NCBI RefSeq assembly: GCF_013415305.1
Contig: NZ_JACBXU010000001.1
Location: 1,736,001 to 1,800,000, forward strand
Direction of reading: 5' to 3'
Origin: Pantoea sp. WMus005
GTDB taxonomy: Bacteria; Pseudomonadota; Gammaproteobacteria; Enterobacterales; Enterobacteriaceae
DNA: 64,000 nt
The notes under the pieces were generated by a model. That model did not search any database, was not told the origin of the DNA, and was given only the letters and a program-made list of their open reading frames with translations. The translations under genes and the position numbers were made by a program. Shown here piece after piece: positions 20,205 to 29,368 of this stretch (position 1 is the first letter of the stretch; each line of letters begins with the position of its first letter).

Positions 20205-21338
20205 TTAAACCGTCAACACCACGCAGCTGTCGCTTTCCCAGCAGAGGCGAACTTCATCACCCCAGGTCGGCAACCCTTTGCGGTAGCGATGCGCGTTTTG
20301 CAACTGTGCGCTGATCATCTGTCCGCTGTGCAGACGGACATGGAAGATAGAGAGGTCGCCGAGATAGGCGATGTGAACCACTTCACCCACCGCAAAGTTA
20401 TAGCCGTCGGCGGGCACATCATCACACAGCATCACTTTTTCCGGGCGCAGCGCAACATGTACCGGCACGTTATCGACAACCGAGACATCGGAATCGACTT
20501 TAAGCGGATGCATCAGGCCAGGACTGTCGATCACAAGGCCATCTGCCTGACGTTCACGGAGTAAGCCTTCGAAGACGTTAACCGATCCGATAAACTCCGC
20601 GCTGTAGCGGCTGGTCGGATGCTCGTAGATCTCCTCCGGTTCGCCAATCTGCACGAACTTGCCGCGATTCATAATCGCAATGCGGCCCGCCATGGTCATC
20701 GCCTCTTCCTGGTCGTGCGTCACCATCACGCAGGTCGCGCCAACGCGCTCCAGAATATCGACCACTTCCAGCTGCATCCTGTCGCGCAGTTTCTTGTCCA
20801 GAGCGCCCATCGGCTCATCGAGCAGCAGCAGTTTTGGCCGTTTCGCCAGGCTGCGAGCCAGCGCCACGCGCTGACGCTGACCACCGGAGAGCTGATGCGG
20901 TTTACGTTTCGCGAATTCCTGCATGTGCACCAGCGCCAGCATTTCGGCGACCCGACTGTTGATCTCCCCTTTTGGCAGCCGGTCCTGCTTCAGACCAAAG
21001 GCGATATTCTGCTCCACCGTCATGTGCGGAAACAGCGCGTAGGACTGGAACATCATGTTAATCGGGCGCTGATAGGGAGCAACGTGCGACAGATCCTGTC
21101 CGTCCAGCACAATCTGGCCGCTGGTTGGCGGCTCAAAACCGGCCAGCATGCGCAGCAGCGTGGACTTTCCACAGCCCGAGGCACCCAGCAGGGCAAAGAT
21201 TTCACCTTTATAAATAGTCAGACTGACATCATCCACGGCATGCTGGCCGTCAAACGATTTGGTCAGATTGCGAATTTCCAGCAGCGGCGTTAATGCCTTT
21301 GCGGTTTTATTTTGAGGACGGGGAATAGCATCGTTCAC
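20205..21338 (-). CDS. potG: Putrescine ABC transporter ATP-binding protein PotG
   Basis: 377-residue ATPase, exactly the length of E. coli PotG. Walker A GASGCGKST, Q-loop MMFQSYALFPHMTV, signature LSGGQRQRVALARSL and Walker B LLLDEPMGALDKK precede a C-terminal TOBE regulatory domain (VALRPEKVM to CVVLTV). The start is GTG at 21338 (VNDAIPRPQ) with AGAGAA just upstream; the in-frame extension of 13 codons beyond it is unsupported. Confidence 0.95.
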   Translation of the reverse strand: MNDAIPRPQNKTAKALTPLLEIRNLTKSFDGQHAVDDVSLTIYKGEIFALLGASGCGKSTLLRMLAGFEPPTSGQIVLDGQDLSHVAPYQRPINMMFQSYALFPHMTVEQNIAFGLKQDRLPKGEINSRVAEMLALVHMQEFAKRKPHQLSGGQRQRVALARSLAKRPKLLLLDEPMGALDKKLRDRMQLEVVDILERVGATCVMVTHDQEEAMTMAGRIAIMNRGKFVQIGEPEEIYEHPTSRYSAEFIGSVNVFEGLLRERQADGLVIDSPGLMHPLKVDSDVSVVDNVPVHVALRPEKVMLCDDVPADGYNFAVGEVVHIAYLGDLSIFHVRLHSGQMISAQLQNAHRYRKGLPTWGDEVRLCWESDSCVVLTV

Positions 21339-21398
21339 AAAGGGTTCTCTCCGGAGCCAGGCGGAACATGGCGACAAAATTTGCCGCTAAAAATGGCA

Positions 21399-21427
21399 CA
21401 ACAGAGGCCAGGATTGCGCCTCTGTTG
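21399..21427 (-). terminator. potF-potG intergenic hairpin (attenuator or mRNA stabiliser)
   Basis: Perfect ten-base inverted repeat CAACAGAGGC / GCCTCTGTTG with a nine-base loop, followed on the minus strand by TGCCATTTTTA. It lies 34 bases after the potF stop and would make the binding-protein mRNA more abundant than the membrane genes. Confidence 0.6.
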
Positions 21428-21461
21428 CTGATGCGTGACAGGTCAATCCGTTAAGGACGAA

Positions 21462-22571
21462 CTACTTACCACTTTTTACTTTAGTCCATGCGCGCGTACG
21501 CACACGATCCAGTTTCGGATCCTGGACTTTCAGCACGAACAATTTCGACATCGCTTCTGGCGTCGGGAAGATACCCGGGTTGTTGCGAACGTCGGCATTG
21601 ATCAGCGGCAGCGACGCTTTGTTGCCGTTGGCGTAGTTCATTTTGTTGGAGACATCGGCGATCACTTTCGGATCCATGATGTAGTTCAGCCAGGCGTAAG
21701 CACCGTCGAGGTTTTTCGCATCTTTCGGGATCGCCATCATATCGAAGAAGGCCAGTGCGCCCTCTTTCGGTACGCTGTAGCCCAGATGCACGCCGTTTTT
21801 CGCGGCATCGGCACGGTTTTTCGCCTGCAGAATATCGCCTGACCAGCCGATGGCGACGCAAATGTTGCCGTTGGCCAGATCGTTGATGTACTGCGACGAA
21901 TGGAAGTAACGGATATTCGGACGCAGTTTCAGCAGCAGGTCAGTGGCCGCGCCGGAATACTCTTTGGCATCAGAGGTATTCGGATCTTTGCCCAGATAGT
22001 TGAGGACCGTCGCGAAAATCTCTTCCGGCGCATCCAGGAAGGAGACGCCACAGCTTTTCAGCTTCTCCAGGTTTTCTGGCTTCAGCACCAGATCCCAGCT
22101 GTTAACCGGTGCATCGGCGCCCAGTGCGGCTTTGACTTTGTCGATGTTGTAGCCGATACCGGTGGTGCCCCATAGATAAGGAATGGCATATTTGTTACCC
22201 GGATCGTGCTGCGCCACTTTTTCCATCAGCGCCGGATCGAGGTTTTTGTAGTTTGGCAGTTTGCTTTTATCCAGCGGCTGGAAGACACCTGACTGCAGCT
22301 GACGCGCCAGGAAGCTGGAGGATGGCACCACGACATCGTAGCCAGTGCTGCCCGCCATCAATTTGCCTTCCAGTACTTCGTTGGAGTCAAACACATCGTA
22401 GACCACTTTGATGCCGGACTGCTTTTCAAAGTTCGGCACGGTATCTGGCGAAATATAATCGGACCAGTTGTAGACGTGCAGCGTTTTATCTTCCGCCATG
22501 CTGCTGGCCGACGCGGCCATCAGCGCAGCAGCTACCACAGCTGACAGCCATTTCTGACGTGAGTTGAACAT
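21462..22571 (-). CDS. potF: Putrescine-binding periplasmic protein PotF
   Basis: 369-residue periplasmic polyamine-binding protein (E. coli 370) with signal peptide ending SASSMA. The ligand-site stretches [28 protein letters not shown], and GWSGDILQA are conserved. It is first gene of potFGHI and is separated from potG by a stable hairpin. Confidence 0.96.
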   Translation of the reverse strand: MFNSRQKWLSAVVAAALMAASASSMAEDKTLHVYNWSDYISPDTVPNFEKQSGIKVVYDVFDSNEVLEGKLMAGSTGYDVVVPSSSFLARQLQSGVFQPLDKSKLPNYKNLDPALMEKVAQHDPGNKYAIPYLWGTTGIGYNIDKVKAALGADAPVNSWDLVLKPENLEKLKSCGVSFLDAPEEIFATVLNYLGKDPNTSDAKEYSGAATDLLLKLRPNIRYFHSSQYINDLANGNICVAIGWSGDILQAKNRADAAKNGVHLGYSVPKEGALAFFDMMAIPKDAKNLDGAYAWLNYIMDPKVIADVSNKMNYANGNKASLPLINADVRNNPGIFPTPEAMSKLFVLKVQDPKLDRVRTRAWTKVKSGK

Positions 22572-22908
22572 ATTTTTCCATCCTCATGAGCGGGTCATTA
22601 CAACGCTGCAAACCAGAGATCCCTGCATTGCGTTCCGGACAAAACGTCCGTGACACAATGAATCATTATTCAGCGGGAGTTTAATAGTAAAAACCTATAG
22701 CTGAAGCACAGTTACGCGCCTGTTACAGCTCCGCAAGCATAGCCCCCCTGGTCAGACTGCACCAGACCCCAGCGTAAAAAACGCCTGAAACCGATATTTT
22801 ATGCATGTTTAAGCTATGAGGTTCGGCTTTGATGGCATAAACCACGACAAATATCTGGCGTTAAAGGGCAAAGTGCAGAATAAAAAATTATCGCGGCTGT
22901 GGATGGCG
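22572..22908 (-). promoter_or_regulatory. potF upstream region
   Basis: About 340 bases of AT-rich non-coding DNA between the potF start and the ybjN terminator. It should hold the potF promoter and leader. No clear -35/-10 pair, operator or hidden gene could be assigned. Confidence 0.35.
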
Positions 22909-22913
22909 GGCAT

Positions 22914-22937
22914 AAAAAAGCCGTCGCGGGGACGGCT
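22914..22937 (-). terminator. ybjC-nfsA-rimK-ybjN terminator
   Basis: On the minus strand a seven-base stem AGCCGTC / GACGGCT with a five-base loop runs into six T residues. Confidence 0.85.
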
Positions 22938-22958
22938 TAGTGGGCGACCATGTCGGGC

Positions 22959-23438
22959 TTAGTGCAGCACAGAATGGACGCTGGTCACCGGAACGTGCTC
23001 TTCTTCTTCGCCCACAATCAGCAGATTGTTAGCAAAGGCTTCCAGGATCACCATGGAGATCTGCTCTTCACTCTGTTTCATAAAGTGGGAGAACTGACCA
23101 AAGGTTAATCCGGCGGTCGTGATCAGTGACTGACAGACAATAAGCTTCGGCAGATTATCATCCTGAATGTCGATAAATGCTTTCACCGTCAGTGAACTGG
23201 CATTGATTTGCGACAAATCGCCAACCAGTGGAATCAGCGCCGTTGGCTTCACTTCAGCCAGCGCCGAAAACAGAATGACGTTGTCGACCAGATCGATTTT
23301 GGCGTCAAACACCCCATCGAAGTTTTGCATGTGCGGCAGATGAAGTGCCTGACAGGCATCGCATTCGAACCAGGTGATATTTTGCTGATCCAGCCAGCGA
23401 CGCAGCAGGTCGATATCCGGAACGACAAGAGAATCCAT
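22959..23438 (-). CDS. ybjN: YbjN family protein
   Basis: 159-residue cytoplasmic protein (E. coli YbjN 158). E. coli work links it to motility, stress and biofilm control, but the biochemical role is unknown; the fold is type III secretion chaperone-like. The conserved stretches FECDACQALHLPHMQNFDG, NASSLTVKAFID and SEEQISMVILEA make the assignment firm. Last gene of the rimK operon, 87 bases after rimK. Confidence 0.93.
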   Translation of the reverse strand: MDSLVVPDIDLLRRWLDQQNITWFECDACQALHLPHMQNFDGVFDAKIDLVDNVILFSALAEVKPTALIPLVGDLSQINASSLTVKAFIDIQDDNLPKLIVCQSLITTAGLTFGQFSHFMKQSEEQISMVILEAFANNLLIVGEEEEHVPVTSVHSVLH

Positions 23439-23525
23439 CGTAAAATCCCAGTAGGGTGATAAACAGGCGACTTAGCTTACGGAAAAATGGGCGACGATGC
23501 CATGAAAACCGCTGAAAAGCGCGTG

Positions 23526-24428
23526 TCAGCCAGCGGTTTTAGGACGGAGCCCGGGGATGGCCTGCTGCTCAATCCGCTCAATCATAAGCGCGGCGATGTT
23601 AAGGTCACTAATGGTTTCGATGCCTTCCAGGCCGGGTGAGGCGTTTACTTCCATTACCAGTGGACCGCGATGGGCGCGCAAAATATCGACACCCGCCACT
23701 TCCAGCCCCAGAGTCGCGGCTGCTTTCACGGCGATCTGCCGCTCCTGTGGCGTGATCTCTACCGGATAAGCTTTGCCGCCGCGATGCAGGTTGGAGCGGA
23801 AATCGCCCTCTTTCGCTACCCGCTCAATTGCGGCCACCACCTGATTACCGATTACCAGACAGCGAATATCACGCCCCTGCGCTTCTTTAATAAATTCCTG
23901 CACCAGAATATGGGCATTCAGCCCGCGAAAGGCATCGATGACGCTTTCCGCCGCCTGCCGCGTTTCCGCCAGCACCACACCAATACCCTGAGTGCCTTCT
24001 ACCAGCTTAACCACCAGCGGCGCGCCGCCCACCATCGCGATCAGATCATCGGTGTCATCGGGCGAGGAGGCAAAACCGGTGACCGGCATGTCAATGCCCT
24101 CACGTGCCAGCAGTTGCAGCGAGCGCAATTTGTCCCGCGTGCGGGTAATGGCGGCCGATTCATTCAGGGGATAGCTGCCGCACATCTCAAACTGCCGCAG
24201 CACTGCCGTGCCATAGAAGGTTATGGCGTTGCCGATGCGGGGAATAACAGCATCGAAATGGCCCAGCGGTTCACCACAATAGTGAACCGCCGGTGAAGCG
24301 GAATTGATGTTCATATAGCAGGAGAGCGGATCGATGATTTGTATCACATGGCCGCGTGCGGCAGCCTCGTCACGCAATCGTCGGCTGGAGTAAAGCGTCT
24401 CATCACGTGACAGGATAGCTATCTTCAT
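23526..24428 (-). CDS. rimK: Ribosomal protein S6--L-glutamate ligase RimK
   Basis: 300-residue ATP-grasp ligase that adds glutamate residues to the C-terminus of ribosomal protein S6 and can make poly-alpha-glutamate. E. coli RimK also has 300 residues. Visible are the ATP-grasp stretches [38 protein letters not shown] and the metal-binding [14 protein letters not shown]. The ATG lies 21 bases after nfsA, consistent with one operon. Confidence 0.96.
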   Translation of the reverse strand: MKIAILSRDETLYSSRRLRDEAAARGHVIQIIDPLSCYMNINSASPAVHYCGEPLGHFDAVIPRIGNAITFYGTAVLRQFEMCGSYPLNESAAITRTRDKLRSLQLLAREGIDMPVTGFASSPDDTDDLIAMVGGAPLVVKLVEGTQGIGVVLAETRQAAESVIDAFRGLNAHILVQEFIKEAQGRDIRCLVIGNQVVAAIERVAKEGDFRSNLHRGGKAYPVEITPQERQIAVKAAATLGLEVAGVDILRAHRGPLVMEVNASPGLEGIETISDLNIAALMIERIEQQAIPGLRPKTAG

Positions 24429-24449
24429 CGCTGCTCTCGTTTGCTGAAA

Positions 24450-25172
24450 TTAACGCGTGGCCCAGCCCTGCTGATGCAGATAGTCAAGCATAAACGGACG
24501 CGTCTCTTTAATAATCAGCCGCTGAATCAGGTCGCTCCAGTTTTCGCTACGCTGGTTGCTGTCACGGTGCTGATAATAGAGTTCCGTGCGGCTATCGTAT
24601 TCTGCCAATACCGCAGGATCCAGCGGCTGATAGCGATTCTCATGCACCAGCATCGCATGTGGCATACGCGGTTTGACGTCTGGCTTTGACTCCGGATGGC
24701 CCAGGCAGAAGCCAAACAGGGGCAGAACAAATTTCGGCAGGCCCAGCAGTTCAGTTACTTCCGCAATGCTGTTACGAATCCCGCCGATAAAGACGCCGCC
24801 CAGATCCAGCGATTCCGCTGCGACCATGGCATTCTGTCCCATTAGCGCGGTGTCGACGCAACCCAGCAGCAACTGCTCGGCACGGCCCAGTTGCGCATCC
24901 GGGCAAATCTGCAGGTGGCGATTAAAGTCAGCGCAGAAAACCCAGAACTCAGGCGCATCCGCGACCCACGTCTGTCCACCTGTCAGCGTCACCAGCTTGT
25001 CACGCAGCGCCTTGTCGGTGATACGGATAATAGAAGAACACTGTAAAAAGCTGGATGTGGACGCCGATTGGGCCGCATTAATAATCGCTTCACGCTGGGC
25101 TTCGCTGACCGGCTGGTCAGTAAAGGCGCGGATCGAACGGTGGCTGCACAGTAAATCAATGGTCGGTGTCAT
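24450..25172 (-). CDS. nfsA: Oxygen-insensitive NADPH nitroreductase NfsA
   Basis: 240-residue FMN nitroreductase, same length as E. coli NfsA; it reduces nitroaromatics and quinones with NADPH in the cytosol. FMN-contact stretches CSHRSIRAFT, TSSFLQCSSIIRITD and GGVFIGGIRNSI are present. Start MTPTIDLLCSHRS matches E. coli; 11 upstream codons in frame are dropped. Preceded by ybjC at 16 bases. In E. coli the ybjC-nfsA unit is SoxS-activated; no soxbox was resolved here. Confidence 0.95.
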   Translation of the reverse strand: MTPTIDLLCSHRSIRAFTDQPVSEAQREAIINAAQSASTSSFLQCSSIIRITDKALRDKLVTLTGGQTWVADAPEFWVFCADFNRHLQICPDAQLGRAEQLLLGCVDTALMGQNAMVAAESLDLGGVFIGGIRNSIAEVTELLGLPKFVLPLFGFCLGHPESKPDVKPRMPHAMLVHENRYQPLDPAVLAEYDSRTELYYQHRDSNQRSENWSDLIQRLIIKETRPFMLDYLHQQGWATR

Positions 25173-25188
25173 AAAGTCTCCAGCAACA

Positions 25189-25440
25189 TTATCTTTTTTT
25201 ATCAATCTGATTGAAGAGCTGTGGCGCGATCGCTTTCGCGGTGCGCCACATTAATAGCCAGGCAGCAGGCAGCATCAGCACCACGCCAGCGATGAACAGC
25301 ACAGTGGCCAGCGTTTTCACGTCAGCCAGGCCTGGCAGCGGAAGCCAGTGGTTGATCAGCAGCAGCGCGCCTAAAATCAACAGGCCACCCGCCGCCTCCA
25401 GCACCACCACAAACCGGGGTAATCTGGCCACACTCTGCAT
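25189..25440 (-). CDS. ybjC: YbjC family (DUF1418) small inner-membrane protein
   Basis: 83-residue protein with two predicted membrane helices (about 10-28 and 42-62) and a short basic C-terminus ending QIDKKR. It resembles E. coli YbjC (95 residues) mainly in the VLMLPAAW and APQL stretches and in its place directly upstream of nfsA. ATG at 25440 has a strong AGGAGGATGTG ribosome-binding site, so the 12-codon upstream extension is rejected. Function unknown. Confidence 0.87.
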   Translation of the reverse strand: MQSVARLPRFVVVLEAAGGLLILGALLLINHWLPLPGLADVKTLATVLFIAGVVLMLPAAWLLMWRTAKAIAPQLFNQIDKKR

Positions 25441-25650
25441 CACATCCTCCTGCCTTAGCAGCTTACTGAGCGTCAATTATGGTCAACAACCCCAAAATTG
25501 CGCGGGATACATGAGCCGCTGTCGCGAAAAAGCCCTTATTTCAGACGCTTCCTGAATGGGCAGCAATAGCGTGCGTGCATCAGACTAACAGGCAAATCCT
25601 GCTTTCCTTAAGCGATACGAGCGGGCATCATGGTTGCCATTCTCTGTTTC

Positions 25651-25674
25651 ATTGTGTGATATACATCACACAAT
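25651..25674. promoter_or_regulatory. Perfect palindrome with CRP-type core upstream of grxA
   Basis: Ten-base perfect inverted repeat ATTGTGTGAT / ATCACACAAT around a four-base centre. It contains TGTGA-N6-TCACA, the CRP consensus spacing, at 25655-25670. It ends 21 bases before the grxA ATG and covers a possible -10 (TGATAT, 25657-25662) placed 17 bases after TTGCCA (25634-25639), so a bound protein would more likely repress than activate. Confidence 0.65.
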
Positions 25675-25695
25675 AGTCGCTGCAAGGAGTTCTCA

Positions 25696-25959
25696 ATGAT
25701 TGCTGTAATTTTTGGTCGTCCGGGCTGTCCCTACTGTGTCCGTGCCCATGAGCTGGCCGACAAACTGACCACTGAGCGCGATGATTTTAGCTACCAGTAC
25801 GTCGATATTAATGCAGAAGGCATTACTAAAGCTGATCTGGAAGCAAGCGCCGGTAAACCTGTCAGCACCGTGCCACAGATTTTCGTGGACGAAAAACATA
25901 TTGGTGGCTACACCGAGTTTGCTGCCTGGACTAAAGAGAATCTGGGATTTGTTGCGTAA
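25696..25959 (+). CDS. grxA: Glutaredoxin 1
   Basis: 87-residue thiol-disulfide oxidoreductase (E. coli 85) that uses glutathione to reduce ribonucleotide reductase, PAPS reductase and OxyR. The redox motif is CPYC (C11-C14), with the conserved cis-proline in STVPQIF and glutathione-site GGYTEF. ATG follows AAGGAG. It diverges from ybjC-nfsA-rimK-ybjN, the E. coli arrangement. Confidence 0.96.
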   Translation: MIAVIFGRPGCPYCVRAHELADKLTTERDDFSYQYVDINAEGITKADLEASAGKPVSTVPQIFVDEKHIGGYTEFAAWTKENLGFVA

Positions 25960-25977
25960 GCGCGGATAGCCGGAATG

Positions 25978-26013
25978 AAAAAGGCGAGACAGGATTCCCT
26001 GCCTCGCCTTTTT
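25978..26013. terminator. grxA / ybjM bidirectional terminator
   Basis: Hairpin GGCGAG-A-CAGG / CCTG-C-CTCGCC with loop ATTC, one mismatch, flanked by an A-run (25978-25982) and a T-run (26009-26013). Confidence 0.9.
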
Positions 26014-26046
26014 GCTCTCTGCCTGACGACAGTTATCCGACACCAT

Positions 26047-26412
26047 TTAATGAATTGATGCCATCACAATCTGCATCAAACGCACCAGCAATGCTCCGCA
26101 GCCTGCCCAGAACAGCGCACTGAGGCTCCAGGCGACTAAAAAGAAGCCATTGCTGTGGATAAACAGGCTGTTATTTAACAGCAGTGCTGCCAGTAACGTT
26201 CCCCAGAGCCCCATTAGCAGCGTACTTTTTAACGGGCTTTCCACCTGCATTAATGCCATCACAACACCGGGCAACATAAAGAGCAGTAATTCAGGCTGAC
26301 CACGAAGCGGGCCGGGACCGACCTGCCAGAAACGACAGGTAAAAACAAACACCAGACTATACAACACCACGCCGCACAGGCGGGTCGTCCAGAGATAAGA
26401 ACGCTGCGGCAT
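26047..26412 (-). CDS. ybjM: YbjM family inner-membrane protein
   Basis: 121-residue hydrophobic protein with about four membrane segments (roughly 10-28, 40-58, 64-82, 88-110). It matches the E. coli YbjM type (125 residues) in size, in the PGVVMAL / LLFMLPG and LSALFWAGCGALL regions, and in position between grxA and ybjL. No function known. The start could be at the first ATG as annotated; I see no strong ribosome-binding site to confirm it. Confidence 0.8.
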   Translation of the reverse strand: MPQRSYLWTTRLCGVVLYSLVFVFTCRFWQVGPGPLRGQPELLLFMLPGVVMALMQVESPLKSTLLMGLWGTLLAALLLNNSLFIHSNGFFLVAWSLSALFWAGCGALLVRLMQIVMASIH

Positions 26413-26670
26413 ACCACCCCACTGATTAAAAGTAACCCCGACAATAACCTGCTGATATCCCTGATGCGTTCAGGTGGAAATAAAAAGAAACAGTTCGCTG
26501 TGGCAACGAATGAAAACAGCCAATGGCTGTGAAAGAATTTTCTGATTAGAATAGCGCCGCGGTAAAGGTTCTATTTGCAGTGTTGATACAACAGATCCTC
26601 AACGGCTTGCTCACGATAGCGAAAAACAGGCCACTCTTCAATAGCTTACATGTAAACAAGAAGTTAAACA

Positions 26671-28359
26671 TTGAATATTAACGTCGCAGGATTGTTAAGC
26701 GGAAATGACATTTTGTTATTATTTGTTGTTTTAGCGCTCGGCCTCTGTCTGGGTAAGTTGCGTCTTGGCTCAGTTCAGCTGGGAAATTCAATTGGCGTAT
26801 TAGTTGTTTCGCTCTTATTAGGCCAGCAACATTTCACCATCAATACCGATGCATTGAGCCTGGGCTTTATGCTGTTTATTTTTTGTGTCGGTGTCGAAGC
26901 GGGTCCCAACTTCTTTTCCATATTCTTTCGCGACGGTAAAAACTATTTCATGCTCGCCATCGTCATGGTGGTCAGCGCGCTACTGCTGGCGCTGGGGCTG
27001 GGCAAACTCTTTGGCTGGGATATTGGTCTTACCGCTGGCATGCTGGCTGGATCGATGACTTCAACGCCAGTGCTGGTCGGTGCAGGTGATACCCTGCGGC
27101 AAAGCATCACCGATCCAAAGCAGCTCGCACTGATGCAGGACCAGCTGAGTCTCGGTTATGCCGTGACCTATCTGATTGGCCTGGTCAGCCTGATTTTTGG
27201 CGCACGCTACCTGCCCCGTCTGCAACACCAGGATCTGCCCACCTGCGCCCAGCAAATCGCCCGTGAACGCGGCCTTGATGCCGACAGCCAGCGCAAAGTC
27301 TTCCTGCCGGTGATCCGCGCCTATCGCGTGGGTGCGGAACTGGTGGCATGGAGCGGCGGCAAAAACCTGCGCGAACTGGGCATCTATCGTCAGACCGGTT
27401 GCTATATTGAACGCATTCGCCGCAACGGTATCCTCGCCAGTCCCGATGGGGATGCGGTGCTGCAACTCGGTGATGATATCTCGCTGGTCGGCTATCCCGA
27501 CGCACACGCCCGGCTTGATCCCAGCTTCCGCAACGGCAAAGAGGTGTTTGACCGCGATCTGCTGGATATGCGCATTGTCACTGAAGAAATTGTGGTGAAG
27601 AACCACAACGCGGTGAACAAACGCCTGAGCAAGTTAAACCTCACCGATCACGGCTGCTTCCTGAACCGGGTAATACGCAGCCAGATTGAGATGCCGATCG
27701 ACGACAGCATCATGCTGAATAAAGGCGATGTGCTGCAGGTCAGCGGCGAAGCACGACGGGTTAAAAGCGTGGCGGATCGCATTGGTTTTATCGCGATTCA
27801 CAGCCAGATGACCGATCTCTTAGCTTTCTGCGCCTTCTTTATCGTGGGTCTGATGATTGGTCTGATCACCTTTCAGTTCAGCAATTTCAGTTTTGGTATC
27901 GGCAACGCGGCGGGTCTGCTGTTCGCCGGTATCATGCTCGGCTTCCTCCGCGCCAACCACCCAACTTTTGGTTATATTCCACAGGGCGCGCTCACCATGG
28001 TGAAAGAGTTTGGGCTGATGGTATTTATGGCGGGCGTGGGATTAAGTGCGGGTAGCGGCATCAATCACGGTCTGAGCAGTGACGGTGCCATGATGCTACT
28101 GTGCGGCCTCCTGGTGAGTCTGATTCCGGTCATCATCTGCTATTTGTTTGGGGCCTATGTGTTGCGGATGAACCGCGCCCTGCTGTTTGGTGCCATCATG
28201 GGCGCGCGTACCTGCGCACCGGCCATGGAGATTATCAGTGATACCGCACGCAGCAATATTCCTGCACTGGGCTATGCCGGAACCTATGCCATTGCTAACG
28301 TTTTGCTGACGCTGGCGGGAACGCTGATCGTCATCATCTGGCCAATATTGCCCTTATAA
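26671..28359 (+). CDS. ybjL: YbjL, aspartate:alanine-exchanger-type putative transporter
   Basis: 562-residue membrane protein of the AAE transporter family (E. coli 561). Two membrane blocks (about 5-190 and 385-560) flank a cytoplasmic region with two TrkA-C/RCK_C-like domains, seen in LREIGIYRQ-like [14 protein letters not shown] and [16 protein letters not shown]. The substrate is not known. Start is TTG at 26671 ([13 protein letters not shown]), supported by alignment with E. coli and by AAGAAG upstream. Immediately followed by rybB in the same direction, as in E. coli. Confidence 0.93.
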   Translation: MNINVAGLLSGNDILLLFVVLALGLCLGKLRLGSVQLGNSIGVLVVSLLLGQQHFTINTDALSLGFMLFIFCVGVEAGPNFFSIFFRDGKNYFMLAIVMVVSALLLALGLGKLFGWDIGLTAGMLAGSMTSTPVLVGAGDTLRQSITDPKQLALMQDQLSLGYAVTYLIGLVSLIFGARYLPRLQHQDLPTCAQQIARERGLDADSQRKVFLPVIRAYRVGAELVAWSGGKNLRELGIYRQTGCYIERIRRNGILASPDGDAVLQLGDDISLVGYPDAHARLDPSFRNGKEVFDRDLLDMRIVTEEIVVKNHNAVNKRLSKLNLTDHGCFLNRVIRSQIEMPIDDSIMLNKGDVLQVSGEARRVKSVADRIGFIAIHSQMTDLLAFCAFFIVGLMIGLITFQFSNFSFGIGNAAGLLFAGIMLGFLRANHPTFGYIPQGALTMVKEFGLMVFMAGVGLSAGSGINHGLSSDGAMMLLCGLLVSLIPVIICYLFGAYVLRMNRALLFGAIMGARTCAPAMEIISDTARSNIPALGYAGTYAIANVLLTLAGTLIVIIWPILPL

Positions 28360-28379
28360 AATTATTTTGCCTGCGTCCA

Positions 28380-28406
28380 GAACTTTATAGTTAAGCGGCA
28401 GTCATA
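28380..28406 (+). promoter_or_regulatory. Sigma-E promoter of rybB
   Basis: A -35 element GAACTTT (28380-28386) and a -10 element TCATAA (28402-28407), spaced 16 bases apart, precede the RybB 5' end by six bases. This fits the sigma-E consensus (GGAACTT, TCNAA) and the known control of rybB in E. coli. Confidence 0.75.
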
Positions 28407-28412
28407 ATAAGT

Positions 28413-28479
28413 GCCACTGCTTTTCTTTGAAATCCCCAAATTGTGGAGCCCGCTGGTCTTTTTCCCGGTGGGTTTTTTT
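28413..28479 (+). ncRNA. rybB: Small RNA RybB
   Basis: Hfq-dependent envelope-stress RNA that represses porin mRNAs through its 5' seed. The first 18 bases GCCACTGCTTTTCTTTGA are, from memory, identical to E. coli RybB, followed by the conserved CCCCA...TTGTGGAGCCC segment. A terminator hairpin CCCGCTGG / CCGGTGGG (with G-U pairs, 28449-28472) and seven T residues end the RNA. It is about 67 nt against 79 in E. coli because the terminator stem is shorter. Its location directly downstream of ybjL on the same strand is the E. coli one. Confidence 0.9.
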
Positions 28480-28762
28480 ATGCCTTTTTTCCCGCAGCCA
28501 AACTCCCACCGCCAGAACCACGCCTGAAACGGTCATAAAACTTAAACAGTTGTGCAACTCCTTATCAAATTCAGAGCCTTTCCGTAGACGAATTGTCCTC
28601 TTAAAAGCAGGATAGATGGCTGTTAAGTTAGCAATTTGTGCTGACCTATTTGGGTGGGCGCGCTGTCGCTAACCCTGTTTATTACCGCTGTTATCGGGCC
28701 GGGCTGGCAGAATGTCGCCCGCTGCCGTTAACCGGGTTGTCTGCTGAGGAATTTATCCCGAA
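28480..28762. other. rybB-bcrC intergenic region
   Basis: About 280 bases with no supported gene, presumed to hold the bcrC promoter. From 28645 a short frame reads a hydrophobic run (VGALSLTLFITAVIGPGW) ending at a TAA near 28729; it has no start context and could be a gene remnant or chance. Confidence 0.35.
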
Positions 28763-29368
28763 ATGGAAGAGCTGAACCATTTACTGTTTACTGCCATCAA
28801 TGCCACACCGGCTTCTCCCGTCTGGTTACTGCACATGGCGACCTTTATTGCCAAAGATCTGATCGCCATCGTGCCGCTTTTAATTGTGGCGATGTGGCTC
28901 TGGGGACCGCGCGATCAGGTTTCTTCACAGCGGGCGCTGGTACTGAAAACCGGCATGGCGCTGATTTATGCCCTGGCGATCTCCTGGTGTGTGGGCCATC
29001 TGTTACCGCATCCCCGCCCTTTCGCCATTGGTTACGGTTATCAGTTCCTGCATCACGCCGCCGATGACTCCTATCCCAGCGATCACGGCACGACGATATT
29101 CACCTTTGCACTGGCCTTTATCTTCTGGCATCGCCTCTGGTCGGGTGTGGTGCTGATGGTGGCGGGTTGCGCTATCGCCTGGTCGCGGGTTTACCTGGGC
29201 GTTCACTGGCCGATGGATATGCTGGGTGGGTTCCTGGTGGGTCTGCTGAGTTGTCTGGCGTCGCATCTGGCGTGGCAGTTCTATGGTGAGCGGATGCTGG
29301 CGGTGATCAATCCGCTCTATCGGGCGCTGTTTGCCGTACCGATTCGTAAGGGCTGGACGCAGAATTAA
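28763..29368 (+). CDS. ybjG: Undecaprenyl-diphosphatase (BcrC/YbjG type)
   Basis: 201-residue PAP2-family integral membrane phosphatase that recycles undecaprenyl diphosphate to the lipid carrier and gives bacitracin tolerance. E. coli YbjG has 198 residues. The three phosphatase motifs are HLLPHPRP, YPSDHGTT and SRVYLGVHWPMDMLGG, with the two catalytic His. About five or six membrane helices are predicted. Neighbour dacC also acts in peptidoglycan metabolism; in E. coli deoR lies between them and is missing here. Confidence 0.94.
   Translation: MEELNHLLFTAINATPASPVWLLHMATFIAKDLIAIVPLLIVAMWLWGPRDQVSSQRALVLKTGMALIYALAISWCVGHLLPHPRPFAIGYGYQFLHHAADDSYPSDHGTTIFTFALAFIFWHRLWSGVVLMVAGCAIAWSRVYLGVHWPMDMLGGFLVGLLSCLASHLAWQFYGERMLAVINPLYRALFAVPIRKGWTQN

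Noticed and set aside
20619-21293. 224-codon open frame antisense to potG
   Set aside because: Shadow of potG, no domain recognised, His/Gln-rich composition typical of antisense frames in GC-rich DNA.
28427-28615. 62-codon frame overlapping RybB
   Set aside because: Begins inside the small RNA and reads through its terminator; the RNA explains the conserved bases.
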